DNA of 64,000 nt from Marinomonas spartinae (GCF_900089775.1 NZ_FLOB01000013.1:1-64000); one strand, 5' to 3'; shown: positions 45,697 through 54,820, counted from the stretch's first letter. The notes: generated by a model from the sequence alone, not told the origin. Made by a program: numbers and translations.

Positions 45697-46668
45697 CTAT
45701 TTTTTTAGAAGTTTTTCGAGTTTTGCTTTCATTCGCTCTTCTGGGGATAAGTTTTCATAACCATCCTCTTCGCGACTTTTAGTTGGTTGTGATTTCCTGG
45801 CGGGTTTACCTTTGGAAGTCGAAGCAGATTGCGGTTTTTTGTTTCGCACGGGGCGGTCCGTTTTCGGACGATCTGTCGTTTTTGGACGGTTGAAGGTTTT
45901 CTTCTCTTTTTTTGGGATCATGGACTCAGGAAGAGCCGGTTCATCGCTCACTGCAACACCTTCCAGGTCCACACGAGGCTGACCGGACAGTAGACACTTC
46001 TTATAGCGGTCAGAGCGAGTATAAGCCGCTAGAGCGCGTTTTTGCTTGCTGGCATTAAAGTCTTCATCTAAGACCATGTCTTTGTCTATACCGACTTTCA
46101 GTGGTTTAGGCTGGTTCCAATCAAACGCTTTAGGGTAACGGTCTTCGAGCATCTTAATCAGGCGACGATTATTTTTTTGGTTTTTTTGACGCTTTTTCTG
46201 TTCCGGCGTCAAGGTCGCTTTTTCCGGTGTGCTGTCACTTGCTGATGGTACATCTGTGGTGTTTGTGTCCACTTGGTTGTCATCTTGTACGTTTTGCAAG
46301 CCGTTAAGCTCAGGTTGTTGTTTTGTCATGTAGTCAGTCTGTTCTGTTGTCGTGATTGTGATGCTGTTATCAGCAGCAAGAGGATGCAGTAGATCAAAGC
46401 TTAACTGATCTTCAGTGTCGCTTTGATGTGTTACTGCCGTTTTGATGGTTTCCGCTGGACTGAGTAGATCAAGAGAGTCTTCGATATATAACTGCAATTG
46501 ATCTTCAGTGGAGCGGTTAACCATGTTCTGCAAAAGGTCCATTGAGGCGTTGCTGGTAAGAGAATCGGTTTGACTCTCTTTGAGTGCAGCGATCTCCTCT
46601 TCAGCGGCGCTTAACTTTTCAATTAGTCGGCCGACCTCTGCTTCAAGTTTGGCAATTAGTTGTTCCAT
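45697..46668 (-). CDS. proQ: ProQ/FinO-family RNA chaperone with N-terminal coiled coil
   Basis: A 323-aa protein. An N-terminal coiled coil (MEQLIAKLEAEVGRLIEKLS) is followed by about 120 acidic, low-complexity residues. The FinO/ProQ fold then follows (RLIKMLEDRYPKAFDWNQPK, ALAAYTRSDRYKKCLLSGQP, RVDLEGVAVS). The tail is basic and rich in Lys, Pro and Arg. E. coli ProQ is 232 aa and has the FinO domain first; here the order is coiled coil, linker, FinO, basic tail. It should bind structured RNA and sRNAs. It is the last gene of a minus-strand run. Confidence 0.88.
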   Translation of the reverse strand: MEQLIAKLEAEVGRLIEKLSAAEEEIAALKESQTDSLTSNASMDLLQNMVNRSTEDQLQLYIEDSLDLLSPAETIKTAVTHQSDTEDQLSFDLLHPLAADNSITITTTEQTDYMTKQQPELNGLQNVQDDNQVDTNTTDVPSASDSTPEKATLTPEQKKRQKNQKNNRRLIKMLEDRYPKAFDWNQPKPLKVGIDKDMVLDEDFNASKQKRALAAYTRSDRYKKCLLSGQPRVDLEGVAVSDEPALPESMIPKKEKKTFNRPKTTDRPKTDRPVRNKKPQSASTSKGKPARKSQPTKSREEDGYENLSPEERMKAKLEKLLKK

Positions 46669-46685
46669 AAAGCAAGGCTCAAATT

Positions 46686-46847
46686 TTATAGCGGCGTTAG
46701 TGGAACGCTTGGCGTGTTAACAATACCAAGCATCTCTTGTCGCTGCTGTTCGCTGGGCTCAACGATTTTTATTGTTGGTTTACTCGTGAGCCAAATATAA
46801 GCAGAAGTCACAAGTAGGCACAAGATTAAAAGAGGCATTAGCTTCAT
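46686..46847 (-). CDS. 53-aa single-span membrane protein
   Basis: A short frame MKLMPLLILCLLVTSAYIWL followed by TSKPTIKIVEPSEQQRQEML and ending TPSVPLTPL. The first 20 residues form one membrane helix or uncleaved signal. It starts 4 bp after the stop of the small barrel protein gene and ends 17 bp before proQ, so it fits neatly into the operon and may rely on translational coupling. No family recognised. Calling it real rests on spacing and the coherent protein pattern. Confidence 0.6.
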   Translation of the reverse strand: MKLMPLLILCLLVTSAYIWLTSKPTIKIVEPSEQQRQEMLGIVNTPSVPLTPL

Positions 46848-46851
46848 TGAG

Positions 46852-47331
46852 TTAGAAGGTTAGCCCTGCGCCCACCATAACATGACGGTCATATTTGTCG
46901 TCACTGCTGTTTAGTAATTTGACAAAGACATCCAGCCTAGAAGTGTCGGAGGTAGCGATACGGAAGCCTGCTTCTGGGTAGTAAGTAGCGCTATCTAAGA
47001 AATAAACACCACCTCCGATAAATGACCACATGGGAATGCCTGGAAAAAGTTGGAAGGCCGGTGTTGCGCTGTAATAGCGGGCCCCCATACTAAACGCACT
47101 TTCGAAATTGTCACCCAAGGCAAAAGAAAAGCCTGCGTAAGCAGAGATATTTGCTGGTGTGGTGTATTCAATTTGAGTGCTTAGTAGTGATGTTAAGCTG
47201 CCGTCTTGCTCTTTGTTCATTTTTGGACGGGCTGCGGTGGACTCAAAGGAGACCAAACTGGCAATTTGCCCTTCTGCTGCAAATGTACTCCCACAAAATA
47301 AAGCTAAAGTAGCAAATAGAATTCGTTTCAT
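46852..47331 (-). CDS. Small outer-membrane beta-barrel-like protein
   Basis: A 159-aa protein with a signal peptide (MKRILFATLALFCGSTFA, cut before AEGQ). The mature part has alternating polar/hydrophobic strands with Gly and aromatic residues (ISAYAGFSFALG, FIGGGVYFL, HVMVGAGLTF) and a C-terminal Phe, the BAM-type outer-membrane signal. About eight strands could fit. No specific family recognised. Its ATG overlaps the stop of the upstream coiled-coil gene by ATGA. Confidence 0.75.
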   Translation of the reverse strand: MKRILFATLALFCGSTFAAEGQIASLVSFESTAARPKMNKEQDGSLTSLLSTQIEYTTPANISAYAGFSFALGDNFESAFSMGARYYSATPAFQLFPGIPMWSFIGGGVYFLDSATYYPEAGFRIATSDTSRLDVFVKLLNSSDDKYDRHVMVGAGLTF

Positions 47332-47558
47332 TGTTTGTTATCCAATTGGCTAAGGCGATTTAACATTTGAGAGAGGGAAGATTCCCAGTTAGCTTGTTGC
47401 TCACTTTTAATATTTAAATTGCTTTCTAGTTCACTTTTTTCTTCGCTAAGTTCGTAGTTTTGCATTTCTAATTCTGCAATACGTTTGCGCAGTGAGCCGA
47501 TTTCTTCTACTGCTTCATTGATGCGTTGTTCTAAGTGATGAAGTAATTCGTTGTTCAT
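47328..47558 (-). CDS. 76-aa coiled-coil protein
   Basis: A short protein that is almost wholly a coiled coil: heptads from LEQRINEAVEEIGSLRKRIA through LEMQNYELSEEKSELESNLN. SlyX/ZapB-like in size, but no specific signature seen. It lies 58 bp after flgT and overlaps the barrel-protein gene by 4 bp. Confidence 0.75.
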   Translation of the reverse strand: MNNELLHHLEQRINEAVEEIGSLRKRIAELEMQNYELSEEKSELESNLNIKSEQQANWESSLSQMLNRLSQLDNKQ

Positions 47559-47616
47559 TGTAATGTCCTAAAATGTAAAACCGCTCTATAGTACATAGGG
47601 AGCGTAATTGTAAAAG

Positions 47617-48804
47617 TTACCATGCGATGACAACGTCATGCGGTTGTACGTTCAGAATTTTCGCATCAACCGACAGTTCCCCAATTGAAAAGTTAGGCTG
47701 AACTTGCTTTATAGTAACACTGATGTTTGCATTATTCAGTTGCGTTTCTGGTTTTTGGTCTTGGTCAAATATTTCATAACGACGATAGACCTTAAATTTA
47801 TCTCCTGCTTTTACCCCAGATACGGATCCGGCGGCAATGTGAATTTGCTTCCCTTCTGTGCGAAAAATATTGGCCATAAAAGGCTGGCAGCGCAATTTTT
47901 CGCTGGTATCGATTGCGCTTTCTCTAAGTGTTTCTTTGACCACCTTACCATAATGGGTCGTCCAAAACTGGGCGCTACCAAAACCGACTTTAGCATGATC
48001 AGAAATATCCCAGTTGCCTATTTCACTATAACGTTTTTGAAATAGCAATGCGCCACTGAAGCCATCGTAGATATAAATGTCTAAAACGAAGTCTCTTTGC
48101 TTTTCACTTTTGTCGTCTGTGCTGGCATAAGGGTCATTTGGACGCCTTATATAAAGAGGAGCAATATCACGTATAACGCCACTGACAACATACTGTGTGC
48201 CGAGTTTTTGAGCGATTCGAACCACATCGGTTAAGGTGTTGTCGCTTTGGGTTAATGAAGGGGCATTGATGCTGTCTGGGTAAAGGGCGATATTCGTTGC
48301 TGCTAGAGCCCTTAAAAAGCCTTGTTTATTGATGGCATCAGTAAAATCTTTGGGAAGTTCTCTGGAGATGTTGCCTAATGCGCCAAGGCTGGCCTGTTGT
48401 CTGTGCTCTAAAGAAAAGCCAGTAATGGCCACAGATTTTTTGTAGTAGTTCGTGGCGCCATTGCTACACATGTAGTCAGCTGTGACGTTGATACGTGCAA
48501 CGACCGTTAAAAAATCGCCTTTTTGAGTTTCGGAAATAATTTTGGCGTGTTGAACTCGGCCAGCGCTGCGAATTTTCAAATCAGAGTTGAGTTGGCCATT
48601 GTTAAGTATGTCTTTAACACTGACACGAGAGCTTGACTGGAGAACGGCTTGTTTAATCGCTTGCTGTGTTGCCCGATAGCGAGCATCGTTGATATCACCA
48701 TTATAAATAATAGCTGTGCCAACTGCATCGACGGTTTGGGCAAGGGTGTTGCCGATCGATGCAAGAACAACAATTATATAAATCAGGTAGCGAAACATCT
48801 GCAT
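47617..48804 (-). CDS. flgT: Flagellar assembly protein T (FlgT)
   Basis: A 395-aa protein with a signal peptide and the FlgT three-domain layout: N-terminal VDAVGTAIIYNGDINDARYR, a TolB-like middle (GTQYVVSGVIRDIAPLYIRR, FVLDIYIYDGFSGALLFQKR) and a C-terminal domain (VSGVKAGDKFKVYRRYEIFD). In Vibrio, FlgT forms the H-ring around the basal body and is needed for the Na+-driven motor. Its ATG overlaps the flgP stop (TAATG at 48802-48806). Confidence 0.9.
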   Translation of the reverse strand: MQMFRYLIYIIVVLASIGNTLAQTVDAVGTAIIYNGDINDARYRATQQAIKQAVLQSSSRVSVKDILNNGQLNSDLKIRSAGRVQHAKIISETQKGDFLTVVARINVTADYMCSNGATNYYKKSVAITGFSLEHRQQASLGALGNISRELPKDFTDAINKQGFLRALAATNIALYPDSINAPSLTQSDNTLTDVVRIAQKLGTQYVVSGVIRDIAPLYIRRPNDPYASTDDKSEKQRDFVLDIYIYDGFSGALLFQKRYSEIGNWDISDHAKVGFGSAQFWTTHYGKVVKETLRESAIDTSEKLRCQPFMANIFRTEGKQIHIAAGSVSGVKAGDKFKVYRRYEIFDQDQKPETQLNNANISVTIKQVQPNFSIGELSVDAKILNVQPHDVVIAW

Positions 48805-49433
48805 TACTGGATAGTATAAAAGTTGGTGGTAGGATGAGCGCTTTCCACGTTAACAGCACGGTATCCTGGACGAATTTGACACTTCGGATCGTTATTTATG
48901 CTGGATGGATTGCTGACACATTGACGAAAGTTTTCTTGTAATGCCATTTCAACGACGGTTTCAAATGTCCCATCTTCATGCTCGCGCTGGGAAACAATTT
49001 TTGCGCCGACTAAATAGGCATCAACGTAAGAACGTAATTCATCATGTTGTAGAACCATGTTGCTTAACGAGCTGGTACCGTCAATTTTCAGGCCGTACAC
49101 TCGCTCAGATAGATTTCGGTAGGCATCCAGTGTGGAACTACGCAGCGCCATTAATTTTGCTTGGGATTTTGTGTAGCGTTTGCTGGGGTTGATGGCCGCA
49201 TATCCTGTAGCATGAATGATGATCGGTTCTTGTTTTATAACCCCGATAACATTGGTCGCATTTTGGACACTATTTGGGTAATTAAGCGCTGTAGAGGTTG
49301 GTGAGCCGACGATATTGCCATTACAGGGGCCTACAGTCGTACAGGTCATCGCTGTCGTTTGACCTAAATTCTGGCATCCCGATAATGTGGCCCCCAGCGC
49401 GGCCAATAAGAGTAGTTGAATCGTCATTTTCAT
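48804..49433 (-). CDS. flgP: Flagellar lipoprotein FlgP (LPP20 family)
   Basis: A 209-aa lipoprotein with lipobox LSGC at residues 18-21. The LPP20 domain covers PIIIHATGYAAINPSKRYTK, SQAKLMALRSSTLDAYRNLS and ERVYGLKIDGTSSLSNMV. FlgP with FlgO and FlgT builds outer-membrane-linked rings of sheathed or polar flagella. flgO is not found here, which is unusual given the usual flgO-flgP-flgT order; it may lie elsewhere. Confidence 0.88.
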   Translation of the reverse strand: MKMTIQLLLLAALGATLSGCQNLGQTTAMTCTTVGPCNGNIVGSPTSTALNYPNSVQNATNVIGVIKQEPIIIHATGYAAINPSKRYTKSQAKLMALRSSTLDAYRNLSERVYGLKIDGTSSLSNMVLQHDELRSYVDAYLVGAKIVSQREHEDGTFETVVEMALQENFRQCVSNPSSINNDPKCQIRPGYRAVNVESAHPTTNFYTIQ

Positions 49434-49760
49434 GGTGGCGTCCCCTAAATGGAAGTCCTATATCTCGTTTTTTGCATGGAAAGATCGCGTCAATTGTCTA
49501 TCGTTAGCGATGTTTGACCATAGGAATAATGTAAGCCTGTAGCAAAAAGTAGACCAGATAGTGACTCCCTTCATTTGCTAGGGCAAAAATGTAAACCATT
49601 TGTCTGTGGGGCGTCCACGTTTTCCCGTGTAAATCTGCTTATTTTGTTCGCATGATGTGACTTTTCTCTTGTTTGTAATATCGCTTTATCAGGGGTGGGG
49701 CGTGTTTTTGCTTTTAATAAGGTATTATACTGTTTTTATATACAGTTTTTTGGTGGGGAT
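49434..49760. other. Divergent promoter region of flgP and dinB
   Basis: About 330 bp between divergent genes. It contains the dinB LexA box (49730-49745). No ORF with a ribosome site is seen. Confidence 0.6.
49730..49745 (+). promoter_or_regulatory. LexA operator of dinB
   Basis: CTGTTTTTATATACAG fits the CTGT-N8-ACAG operator exactly and lies 15 bp before the dinB ATG, so dinB is under SOS control. Confidence 0.9.
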
Positions 49761-50822
49761 ATGGCTAAGCTCAGGAAAATCATTCATATCGATGCAGATT
49801 GCTTCTATGCTGCCATTGAGATGCGTGATGACCCTTCTTTGGAAAAGGTACCCTTGGCTATCGGGGGGGCGTCTCAGTCTCGTGGTGTATTGTGTACGGC
49901 AAATTACCATGCTCGTACTTTCGGTGTGCGTTCTGCCATGCCGACTGCCATTGCCAAACGCTTGTGTCCAAATTTAATTATCTTGCCCGGAAATATGGAA
50001 AAATATCGTATTGCCTCGCGGCAAATGCATGCCATTTTCCGGCAGTATACTGACATTATCGAGCCGCTTTCTTTGGATGAGGCTTATCTGGATGTGACGG
50101 GCACTTCTTCCTGCCAAGGCAGCGCGACACTGATTGCTCAAGCAATACGAGAGCAAATCTTTAACGAAGTCGGAATTCGAGTCTCCGCTGGCGTCGCGAC
50201 AAATAAATTTATTGCTAAAGTGGCCAGTGATTGGAATAAACCCAATGGTTTGAAGACGGTTACACCAGAAAGTCAATTTGAGTTTGTATCACAGTTGCCT
50301 GTGAAATGCATTTCAGGGATTGGTAAGGTTTCTCAAGAAAAGTTGGCTGCCATTGGAGTACACCACTGTGTGGATCTACAGACGATAGACTTCTCATTAT
50401 TGCAGAAAACCGTTGGGAGTATGGCGTTTCGACTCCAACAATATGCCAAGGGGGTTGATGATCGGCCTGTGCAAGTATCCCGTGAGCGCAAGAGCGTGTC
50501 TGTCGAACATACGTTTCCCCATGATTTGTCTTCACTAGAAGAGTGTTTAAACATGCTTCCTGAACTGCTAGCGAGTTTAGAAGCGCGTTTAGCGGGACGA
50601 GATTTTTATTCGCTGATTAATAAATATTATTTGAAATTAAAATTTAATGATTTTCGGCAAACAACGGTAGAGCAACCGATCCAAAGTTGTTTCTCTAGTG
50701 AGGTTTTTTCCTCTTTACTGCATCAGGCCTATTCACGCCATATGCGTCCTGTTCGGTTGATTGGGGTGGGTTATCGCCTATCTGTACAGCAGGAGGAACA
50801 GCTGAGCATTGAGTTTGATTAA
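49761..50822 (+). CDS. dinB: DNA polymerase IV
   Basis: A 353-aa Y-family polymerase. The ATG at 49761 (MAKLRKIIHIDADCFYAAIE) is chosen over an open upstream extension because GGTGGGGA precedes it and the family N-terminus starts here. Catalytic acids lie in HIDADCFYA and SLDEAYLDVT; the helix-hairpin-helix region is SGIGKVSQEKLAAIGV. It performs translesion synthesis. The canonical beta-clamp motif at the very C-terminus (QxxLxF type) may be SVQQEEQLSIEFD. Confidence 0.96.
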   Translation: MAKLRKIIHIDADCFYAAIEMRDDPSLEKVPLAIGGASQSRGVLCTANYHARTFGVRSAMPTAIAKRLCPNLIILPGNMEKYRIASRQMHAIFRQYTDIIEPLSLDEAYLDVTGTSSCQGSATLIAQAIREQIFNEVGIRVSAGVATNKFIAKVASDWNKPNGLKTVTPESQFEFVSQLPVKCISGIGKVSQEKLAAIGVHHCVDLQTIDFSLLQKTVGSMAFRLQQYAKGVDDRPVQVSRERKSVSVEHTFPHDLSSLEECLNMLPELLASLEARLAGRDFYSLINKYYLKLKFNDFRQTTVEQPIQSCFSSEVFSSLLHQAYSRHMRPVRLIGVGYRLSVQQEEQLSIEFD

Positions 50823-51014
50823 AAGGGGAGTGTGGTTGATTTTGAGATTTATTTGATCAAAAAATGTACGATTGTATTCTTGCTGCTATAGTTATTAGAG
50901 CGATTAATAGTTATTTGAATGGGGATAACTGTTGGAATAGGGACAGTTGTTGAAATGGATTAATGGAACGGACGAGTGGATTACCTAGTCAACGACTCAG
51001 TGTAGTAGCGAGAC

Positions 51015-51061
51015 CAAGCCCTCACTTCTCAAACAGTGAAACTGAGTGAAGTAAGGGCTTG
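51015..51061. repeat. 14-bp imperfect inverted repeat downstream of dinB
   Basis: CAAGCCCTCACTTC (51015-51028) and GAAGTAAGGGCTTG (51048-51061) pair with one mismatch. The loop has a further TCA/TGA match. It lies in the roughly 300-bp gap between dinB and the kinase gene, which otherwise holds no gene. No T tract follows, so it may be a REP-like palindrome. Confidence 0.65.
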
Positions 51062-51119
51062 TAGTAAGACAGGGTAAATTTGCCTCGTATGTCATTTTTT
51101 GATGTGTAGGTGTTGTCTT

Positions 51120-52100
51120 ATGATGAAACATCCAAGAGGCTTCTATGATTGGAAGCATGATATGCCAGAGTCTTTAGCTGGACGTTTACGTTTTGAAGTC
51201 ACCCAAACGCTGAGAAGTGTTTATGCCGATGAAGCACTTGTCAATGAAATAGATACTCTCTATCTCCCTTTTGCAAATTGGTTGAGTGGTAAAGTCTCGC
51301 TTAAGCAAGGGCCTCTAGTGGTAGGCTTAGGTGGACCGCAAGGCTGTGGAAAAACGACCTTTTGCCGCGTCATTAGCCGTATTCTTAACAAAGGGTTCGG
51401 ACTCAATAGTGTGGTGGTCAGTTTGGACGATCTCTATAGCACGCATAAAGATCGCTTGAAATACGCCAATAGCACACACTCCTTATTTTCCACGCGAGGG
51501 GTGCCAGGCACACATGATATGTCATTGGCGCAGAGTGTTTTTGCCCGTTTAAAAAGCCTTAAACAAGGCGAAGTGATGCGTGTACCCGCTTTTGACAAAT
51601 CTCTTGATGATAGAAAGCCTGTGAATCTATGGTCCGAAGTGCAAGGGCCTATTGATGTGGTTTTATTTGAAGGTTGGTGTGTGGGGGCGTTTTCACTGGG
51701 AGAGACAATTGATAAGCCGATTAATCGTTTGGAGCAAGATAAAGACCCAGAGGGAACTTGGAGAAGGGCGGTTGATGAGCATCTTCATGGGGACTATAAG
51801 GCACTGTTTGATTTGATTGATATTCAAATGTGGATGCAATCACCCAGTTATGATGTGGTCTATGAGTGGCGCAACAAACAAGAGCGGATGCTTGAGGATC
51901 ATCTGTATGATATTCATGGTGGGGTATTGGATACTCTGGATATAAAAATCATGTCACCGGAAGCTCTGAAAGGCTTTATGCAATATTACGAACGTTTAAC
52001 GCGTTATCTATTAGCTGTCATGCCTGAACGGTCAGATGTACTGTTTTCGTTAGACCAGCATCAGAAGGTGAAACAACTGCGTTTTCCAATAGAGCATTGA
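51120..52100 (+). CDS. P-loop kinase, D-glycerate 3-kinase-like
   Basis: A 326-aa protein; ATG 51120 or 51123 is the likely start, since seven upstream codons (MMCRCCL) lack family features. Walker A is VVGLGGPQGCGKTTF and the substrate-loop region LDDLYSTHKDRLKYANSTHS matches plant/fungal-type glycerate kinases and the YggC/YfdH relatives. FEGWCVGAF is a further family motif. It probably phosphorylates glycerate or a related small molecule in the cytoplasm. Stand-alone gene. Confidence 0.85.
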   Translation: MMKHPRGFYDWKHDMPESLAGRLRFEVTQTLRSVYADEALVNEIDTLYLPFANWLSGKVSLKQGPLVVGLGGPQGCGKTTFCRVISRILNKGFGLNSVVVSLDDLYSTHKDRLKYANSTHSLFSTRGVPGTHDMSLAQSVFARLKSLKQGEVMRVPAFDKSLDDRKPVNLWSEVQGPIDVVLFEGWCVGAFSLGETIDKPINRLEQDKDPEGTWRRAVDEHLHGDYKALFDLIDIQMWMQSPSYDVVYEWRNKQERMLEDHLYDIHGGVLDTLDIKIMSPEALKGFMQYYERLTRYLLAVMPERSDVLFSLDQHQKVKQLRFPIEH

Positions 52101-52189
52101 ATGTATTCTTGATAGGAAAACGGCCACAATTGGGTGTCATTATGATAGGCTAATGTTCAACGTATTAGCCTATTTTTTTGGAGTAAATA

Positions 52190-52858
52190 ATGGCCGAATT
52201 ATTACCGAGTGTTGTGGTGGAGACCGCTCAGAATCCTGATTCTACTGTTATTTGGTTGCATGGATTAGGATCGGATGGTCATGATTTTGAAGCCATTGTC
52301 CCCGCATTGACACTTGATCCATCTTTAAAAGTGCGTTTTGTGTTTCCCCATGCCCCCATTCGTCCGGTGACCGTTAATGGTGGTATGGAAATGCGAGCTT
52401 GGTATGATATTTACGAAATCACTTTGGAGCGCAAGGTTGATACTGGCAACATTGCTGAGTCTTGCGAGCAGGTCAGTGACCTTATTGAAGCGCAAATCGC
52501 GCAGGGTATTGATCCCAGTCGCATTGTCTTAGCGGGATTTTCACAAGGTGGTGTGATTGCTTATCAGCTATCTCTGACGACCTCGTATTCATTGGCTGGG
52601 GTCATGGCGTTATCGACTTATTTAGCGAATAAGTCAATGCTACCAAGCGCTTCAGAATGCGCGAATGGCAAGACGCCTTTTTTGATTCATCATGGCAAGC
52701 AAGATCCCGTTGTGCCTTTCAGTTTATCGCAAGAGGCCAGCGAGCTTTTAAGTGATAAGGGGTATCTGGTTGACTATAAAAGCTATGACATGCCTCATTC
52801 CGTTTGTCCTGAGCAAATTCAGGATATCTCTGCTTGGCTGAATACACGTTTAGCCTAA
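52190..52858 (+). CDS. Carboxylesterase/phospholipase family alpha/beta hydrolase
   Basis: A 222-aa esterase of the EstB/acyl-protein-thioesterase type. Motifs: VIWLHGLGSDGHDF (oxyanion hole), AGFSQGGVIAYQL with nucleophile Ser, GKQDPVVPF with Asp, and MPHSVCPEQ with His. The natural substrate is not known; short-chain esters are typical. It is followed by a terminator. Confidence 0.93.
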   Translation: MAELLPSVVVETAQNPDSTVIWLHGLGSDGHDFEAIVPALTLDPSLKVRFVFPHAPIRPVTVNGGMEMRAWYDIYEITLERKVDTGNIAESCEQVSDLIEAQIAQGIDPSRIVLAGFSQGGVIAYQLSLTTSYSLAGVMALSTYLANKSMLPSASECANGKTPFLIHHGKQDPVVPFSLSQEASELLSDKGYLVDYKSYDMPHSVCPEQIQDISAWLNTRLA

Positions 52859-52859
52859 T

Positions 52860-52887
52860 AAAGAGCTAAATTAAGTTAGCTCTTTGC
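52860..52887 (+). terminator. Terminator after the esterase gene
   Basis: AAAGAGCTAA (52860-52869) pairs perfectly with TTAGCTCTTT (52876-52885) around a 6-nt loop. The T run is partly within the stem. Confidence 0.8.
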
Positions 52888-52941
52888 TAAAAGACAGTTT
52901 AACTCACCATATATTGGAATAGATTACTAAGGAAATGAATC

Positions 52942-53757
52942 ATGGTTTCAGCGTCATTAGAAACAGACGGATGGCTTAACTTTGCTAAAAGTGTCGCCAC
53001 GCACGCTGGGCAGATGATGGTAGAGGCTAGAAGCAAAGCGGCTTTTTCCACAGACTACAAAGCAGATCATGAATTGGTGACATCGGCCGATTTAGCAGTC
53101 GATGCGTATATTTGCCAGCAAATCACACAAACTTTTCCGGATCATGTGATTTTGTCGGAGGAGTCTTCCCCTAAGCTTGCCCTTGCTGAGCTTGCTAATA
53201 AGCCTGTTTGGGTCATTGATCCGATCGATGGTACGGTCAATTTTGCTCATGGTCATCGTCATGTTGCTGTGTCGATTGGCTTGTATCTAGCCGGGGAACG
53301 AGTACTTGGAGTGGTGAATGCGCCGTTTTTAGAGGAATGTTTCTGGGCGGTAAAAGGAAAAGGGGCCTATCTAAATGACGAGCGGCTCTTTGTTTCCCAA
53401 CAAACACAGTGTCGTAATGCTTTGGTAGCAACGGGGTTCCCTTACGATAAAAGTACGCTTCCCAGCATTATCCGACGTGTTAGTGTTATTTTGGCGAAAT
53501 GCCAAGATATTCGTCGAAATGGATCGGCCGCGTTAGATTTGTGTTGGGTCGCGGCTGGGCGCTTAGATGCGTATTTTGAAAGCCTAAAACCATGGGATAT
53601 GGCGGCTGGGGCGTTAATTGCTCAAGAAGCAGGGGCGACAATCGGGCGTTATGAGAAAATTAACTCTTCTTGGCCTGAGGCAATTAATGGGGAAGCGCTA
53701 TTGGTGTCGGTGCCTGCTCTTTATGAGGAATTACTCTCTTTGTTAAGCCAGGCATAA
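52942..53757 (+). CDS. Inositol monophosphatase family protein
   Basis: A 271-aa protein with the metal-binding motifs of the family: ILSEES, WVIDPIDGTVNFAHG and the C-terminal KPWDMAAGALIAQEAG. It removes phosphate from inositol phosphates or related sugars such as NAD(P) intermediates. SuhB-like function is possible but not certain because a second copy may exist elsewhere. Confidence 0.92.
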   Translation: MVSASLETDGWLNFAKSVATHAGQMMVEARSKAAFSTDYKADHELVTSADLAVDAYICQQITQTFPDHVILSEESSPKLALAELANKPVWVIDPIDGTVNFAHGHRHVAVSIGLYLAGERVLGVVNAPFLEECFWAVKGKGAYLNDERLFVSQQTQCRNALVATGFPYDKSTLPSIIRRVSVILAKCQDIRRNGSAALDLCWVAAGRLDAYFESLKPWDMAAGALIAQEAGATIGRYEKINSSWPEAINGEALLVSVPALYEELLSLLSQA

Positions 53758-53807
53758 TGAACTGTTTTATGGCTTTGGCCGTAAGTTGATATTTGTATGG
53801 GGTTTTT

Positions 53808-54266
53808 ATGTCGTTGACGGCGTTTTTTAGTCTACTGGCTGTGTCCGCAGTTGTGATTGTTGTGGCGTTAATTGTGATTGCTCGCCAGTTAAACGTTACC
53901 AAGGTCCGTGAAGAGCGGATCAAAGAAGGTGAAAAGCGTGTTGCCCAAGAGCGTCAAGCTCGTATTGATAGCATACACATTTTGCTCAAAACCGTTGGGT
54001 CCGAAGAATTGGGTTGGATTGAGGCAAGTATTCGTATTAAAAACTTGCTGGATCAGTTAGGGTTGGATTTGTCCGATCATAAGGATATTTGTGTCATTTA
54101 TGATTTACATGGCCAAACGGAACATATTCCAACACATGAGCAATGGAGTGCTTTGCCAAAAGAAACACGCAAAAAGTTTCGCGTCGAAATGGATAACTAT
54201 GAACAACAGCATGCCGAGCAATTGGAGCGTGCTAAAAATGCTTTGCTGAGTTATTCCTTCCAATAG
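53808..54266 (+). CDS. DUF2489 family membrane-anchored protein
   Basis: A 152-aa protein. ATG 53808 (MSLTAFFSLLAVSAVVIVVA) is favoured over an upstream ATG at 53793 because GGGG precedes it. One N-terminal membrane helix is followed by a charged coiled coil (KVREERIKEGEKRVAQERQA) and the DUF2489 core (EELGWIEASIRIKNLLDQLG, CVIYDLHGQTEHIPTHEQW). Function of the family is unknown. Confidence 0.85.
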   Translation: MSLTAFFSLLAVSAVVIVVALIVIARQLNVTKVREERIKEGEKRVAQERQARIDSIHILLKTVGSEELGWIEASIRIKNLLDQLGLDLSDHKDICVIYDLHGQTEHIPTHEQWSALPKETRKKFRVEMDNYEQQHAEQLERAKNALLSYSFQ

Positions 54267-54356
54267 GAATGACTGAATGTTTGGATTTCGCATTCAATGG
54301 TAATGAGATTGAGTTGTATTGCGCTCTATTCATAGGCATAGACGGGTTATTTAGAG

Positions 54357-54728
54357 ATGATTGCTCAGTTGGTTTTATCCATAGCGCTATTTTTTATTTT
54401 ATTAGTTGCTATTATGCTCTTTTATGTGCGTTACCAATCAAAAGTTCCGTACTATCGTATGACGGAAGCAGATTGCGTTAGCTTACTGGTCAAGGCTGTA
54501 CAGGGTAATTTACCTGAACAGGACTGGGATATGTTCATTGGCATGATGATTCGTGACAATGAACAAATAGAGAGTTTACGCACTCAGTGTTATGTGATTG
54601 ATGACGCGTTTCGTAAAGAAACTAAGCTTGTTGATGGTCGACAATGTGTGCGTTTTCATTCTGAAGGGCTTAAGCAATTAACCTGTTTATTGGATGAGTG
54701 GCAGCATAAAACACATTTAATCGTCTAA
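54357..54728 (+). CDS. Single-span membrane protein of unknown function
   Basis: A 123-aa protein with a strong N-terminal membrane helix (MIAQLVLSIALFFILLVAIM) and a cytoplasmic domain with no recognised motif (PEQDWDMFIGMMIRDNEQIE, VDGRQCVRFHSEGLKQLTCL). It lies 90 bp after the DUF2489 gene on the same strand and could be co-transcribed with it. Coding is supported by length and a coherent protein pattern. Confidence 0.7.
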   Translation: MIAQLVLSIALFFILLVAIMLFYVRYQSKVPYYRMTEADCVSLLVKAVQGNLPEQDWDMFIGMMIRDNEQIESLRTQCYVIDDAFRKETKLVDGRQCVRFHSEGLKQLTCLLDEWQHKTHLIV

Positions 54729-54820
54729 ATTTAATAATCGAAAGAATTTTATTGGGCATTTTGCTCAAATTGTCTTGGTATAAACATCGTATTTAATAAG
54801 GTAGTGTGAGGGATGTATAC

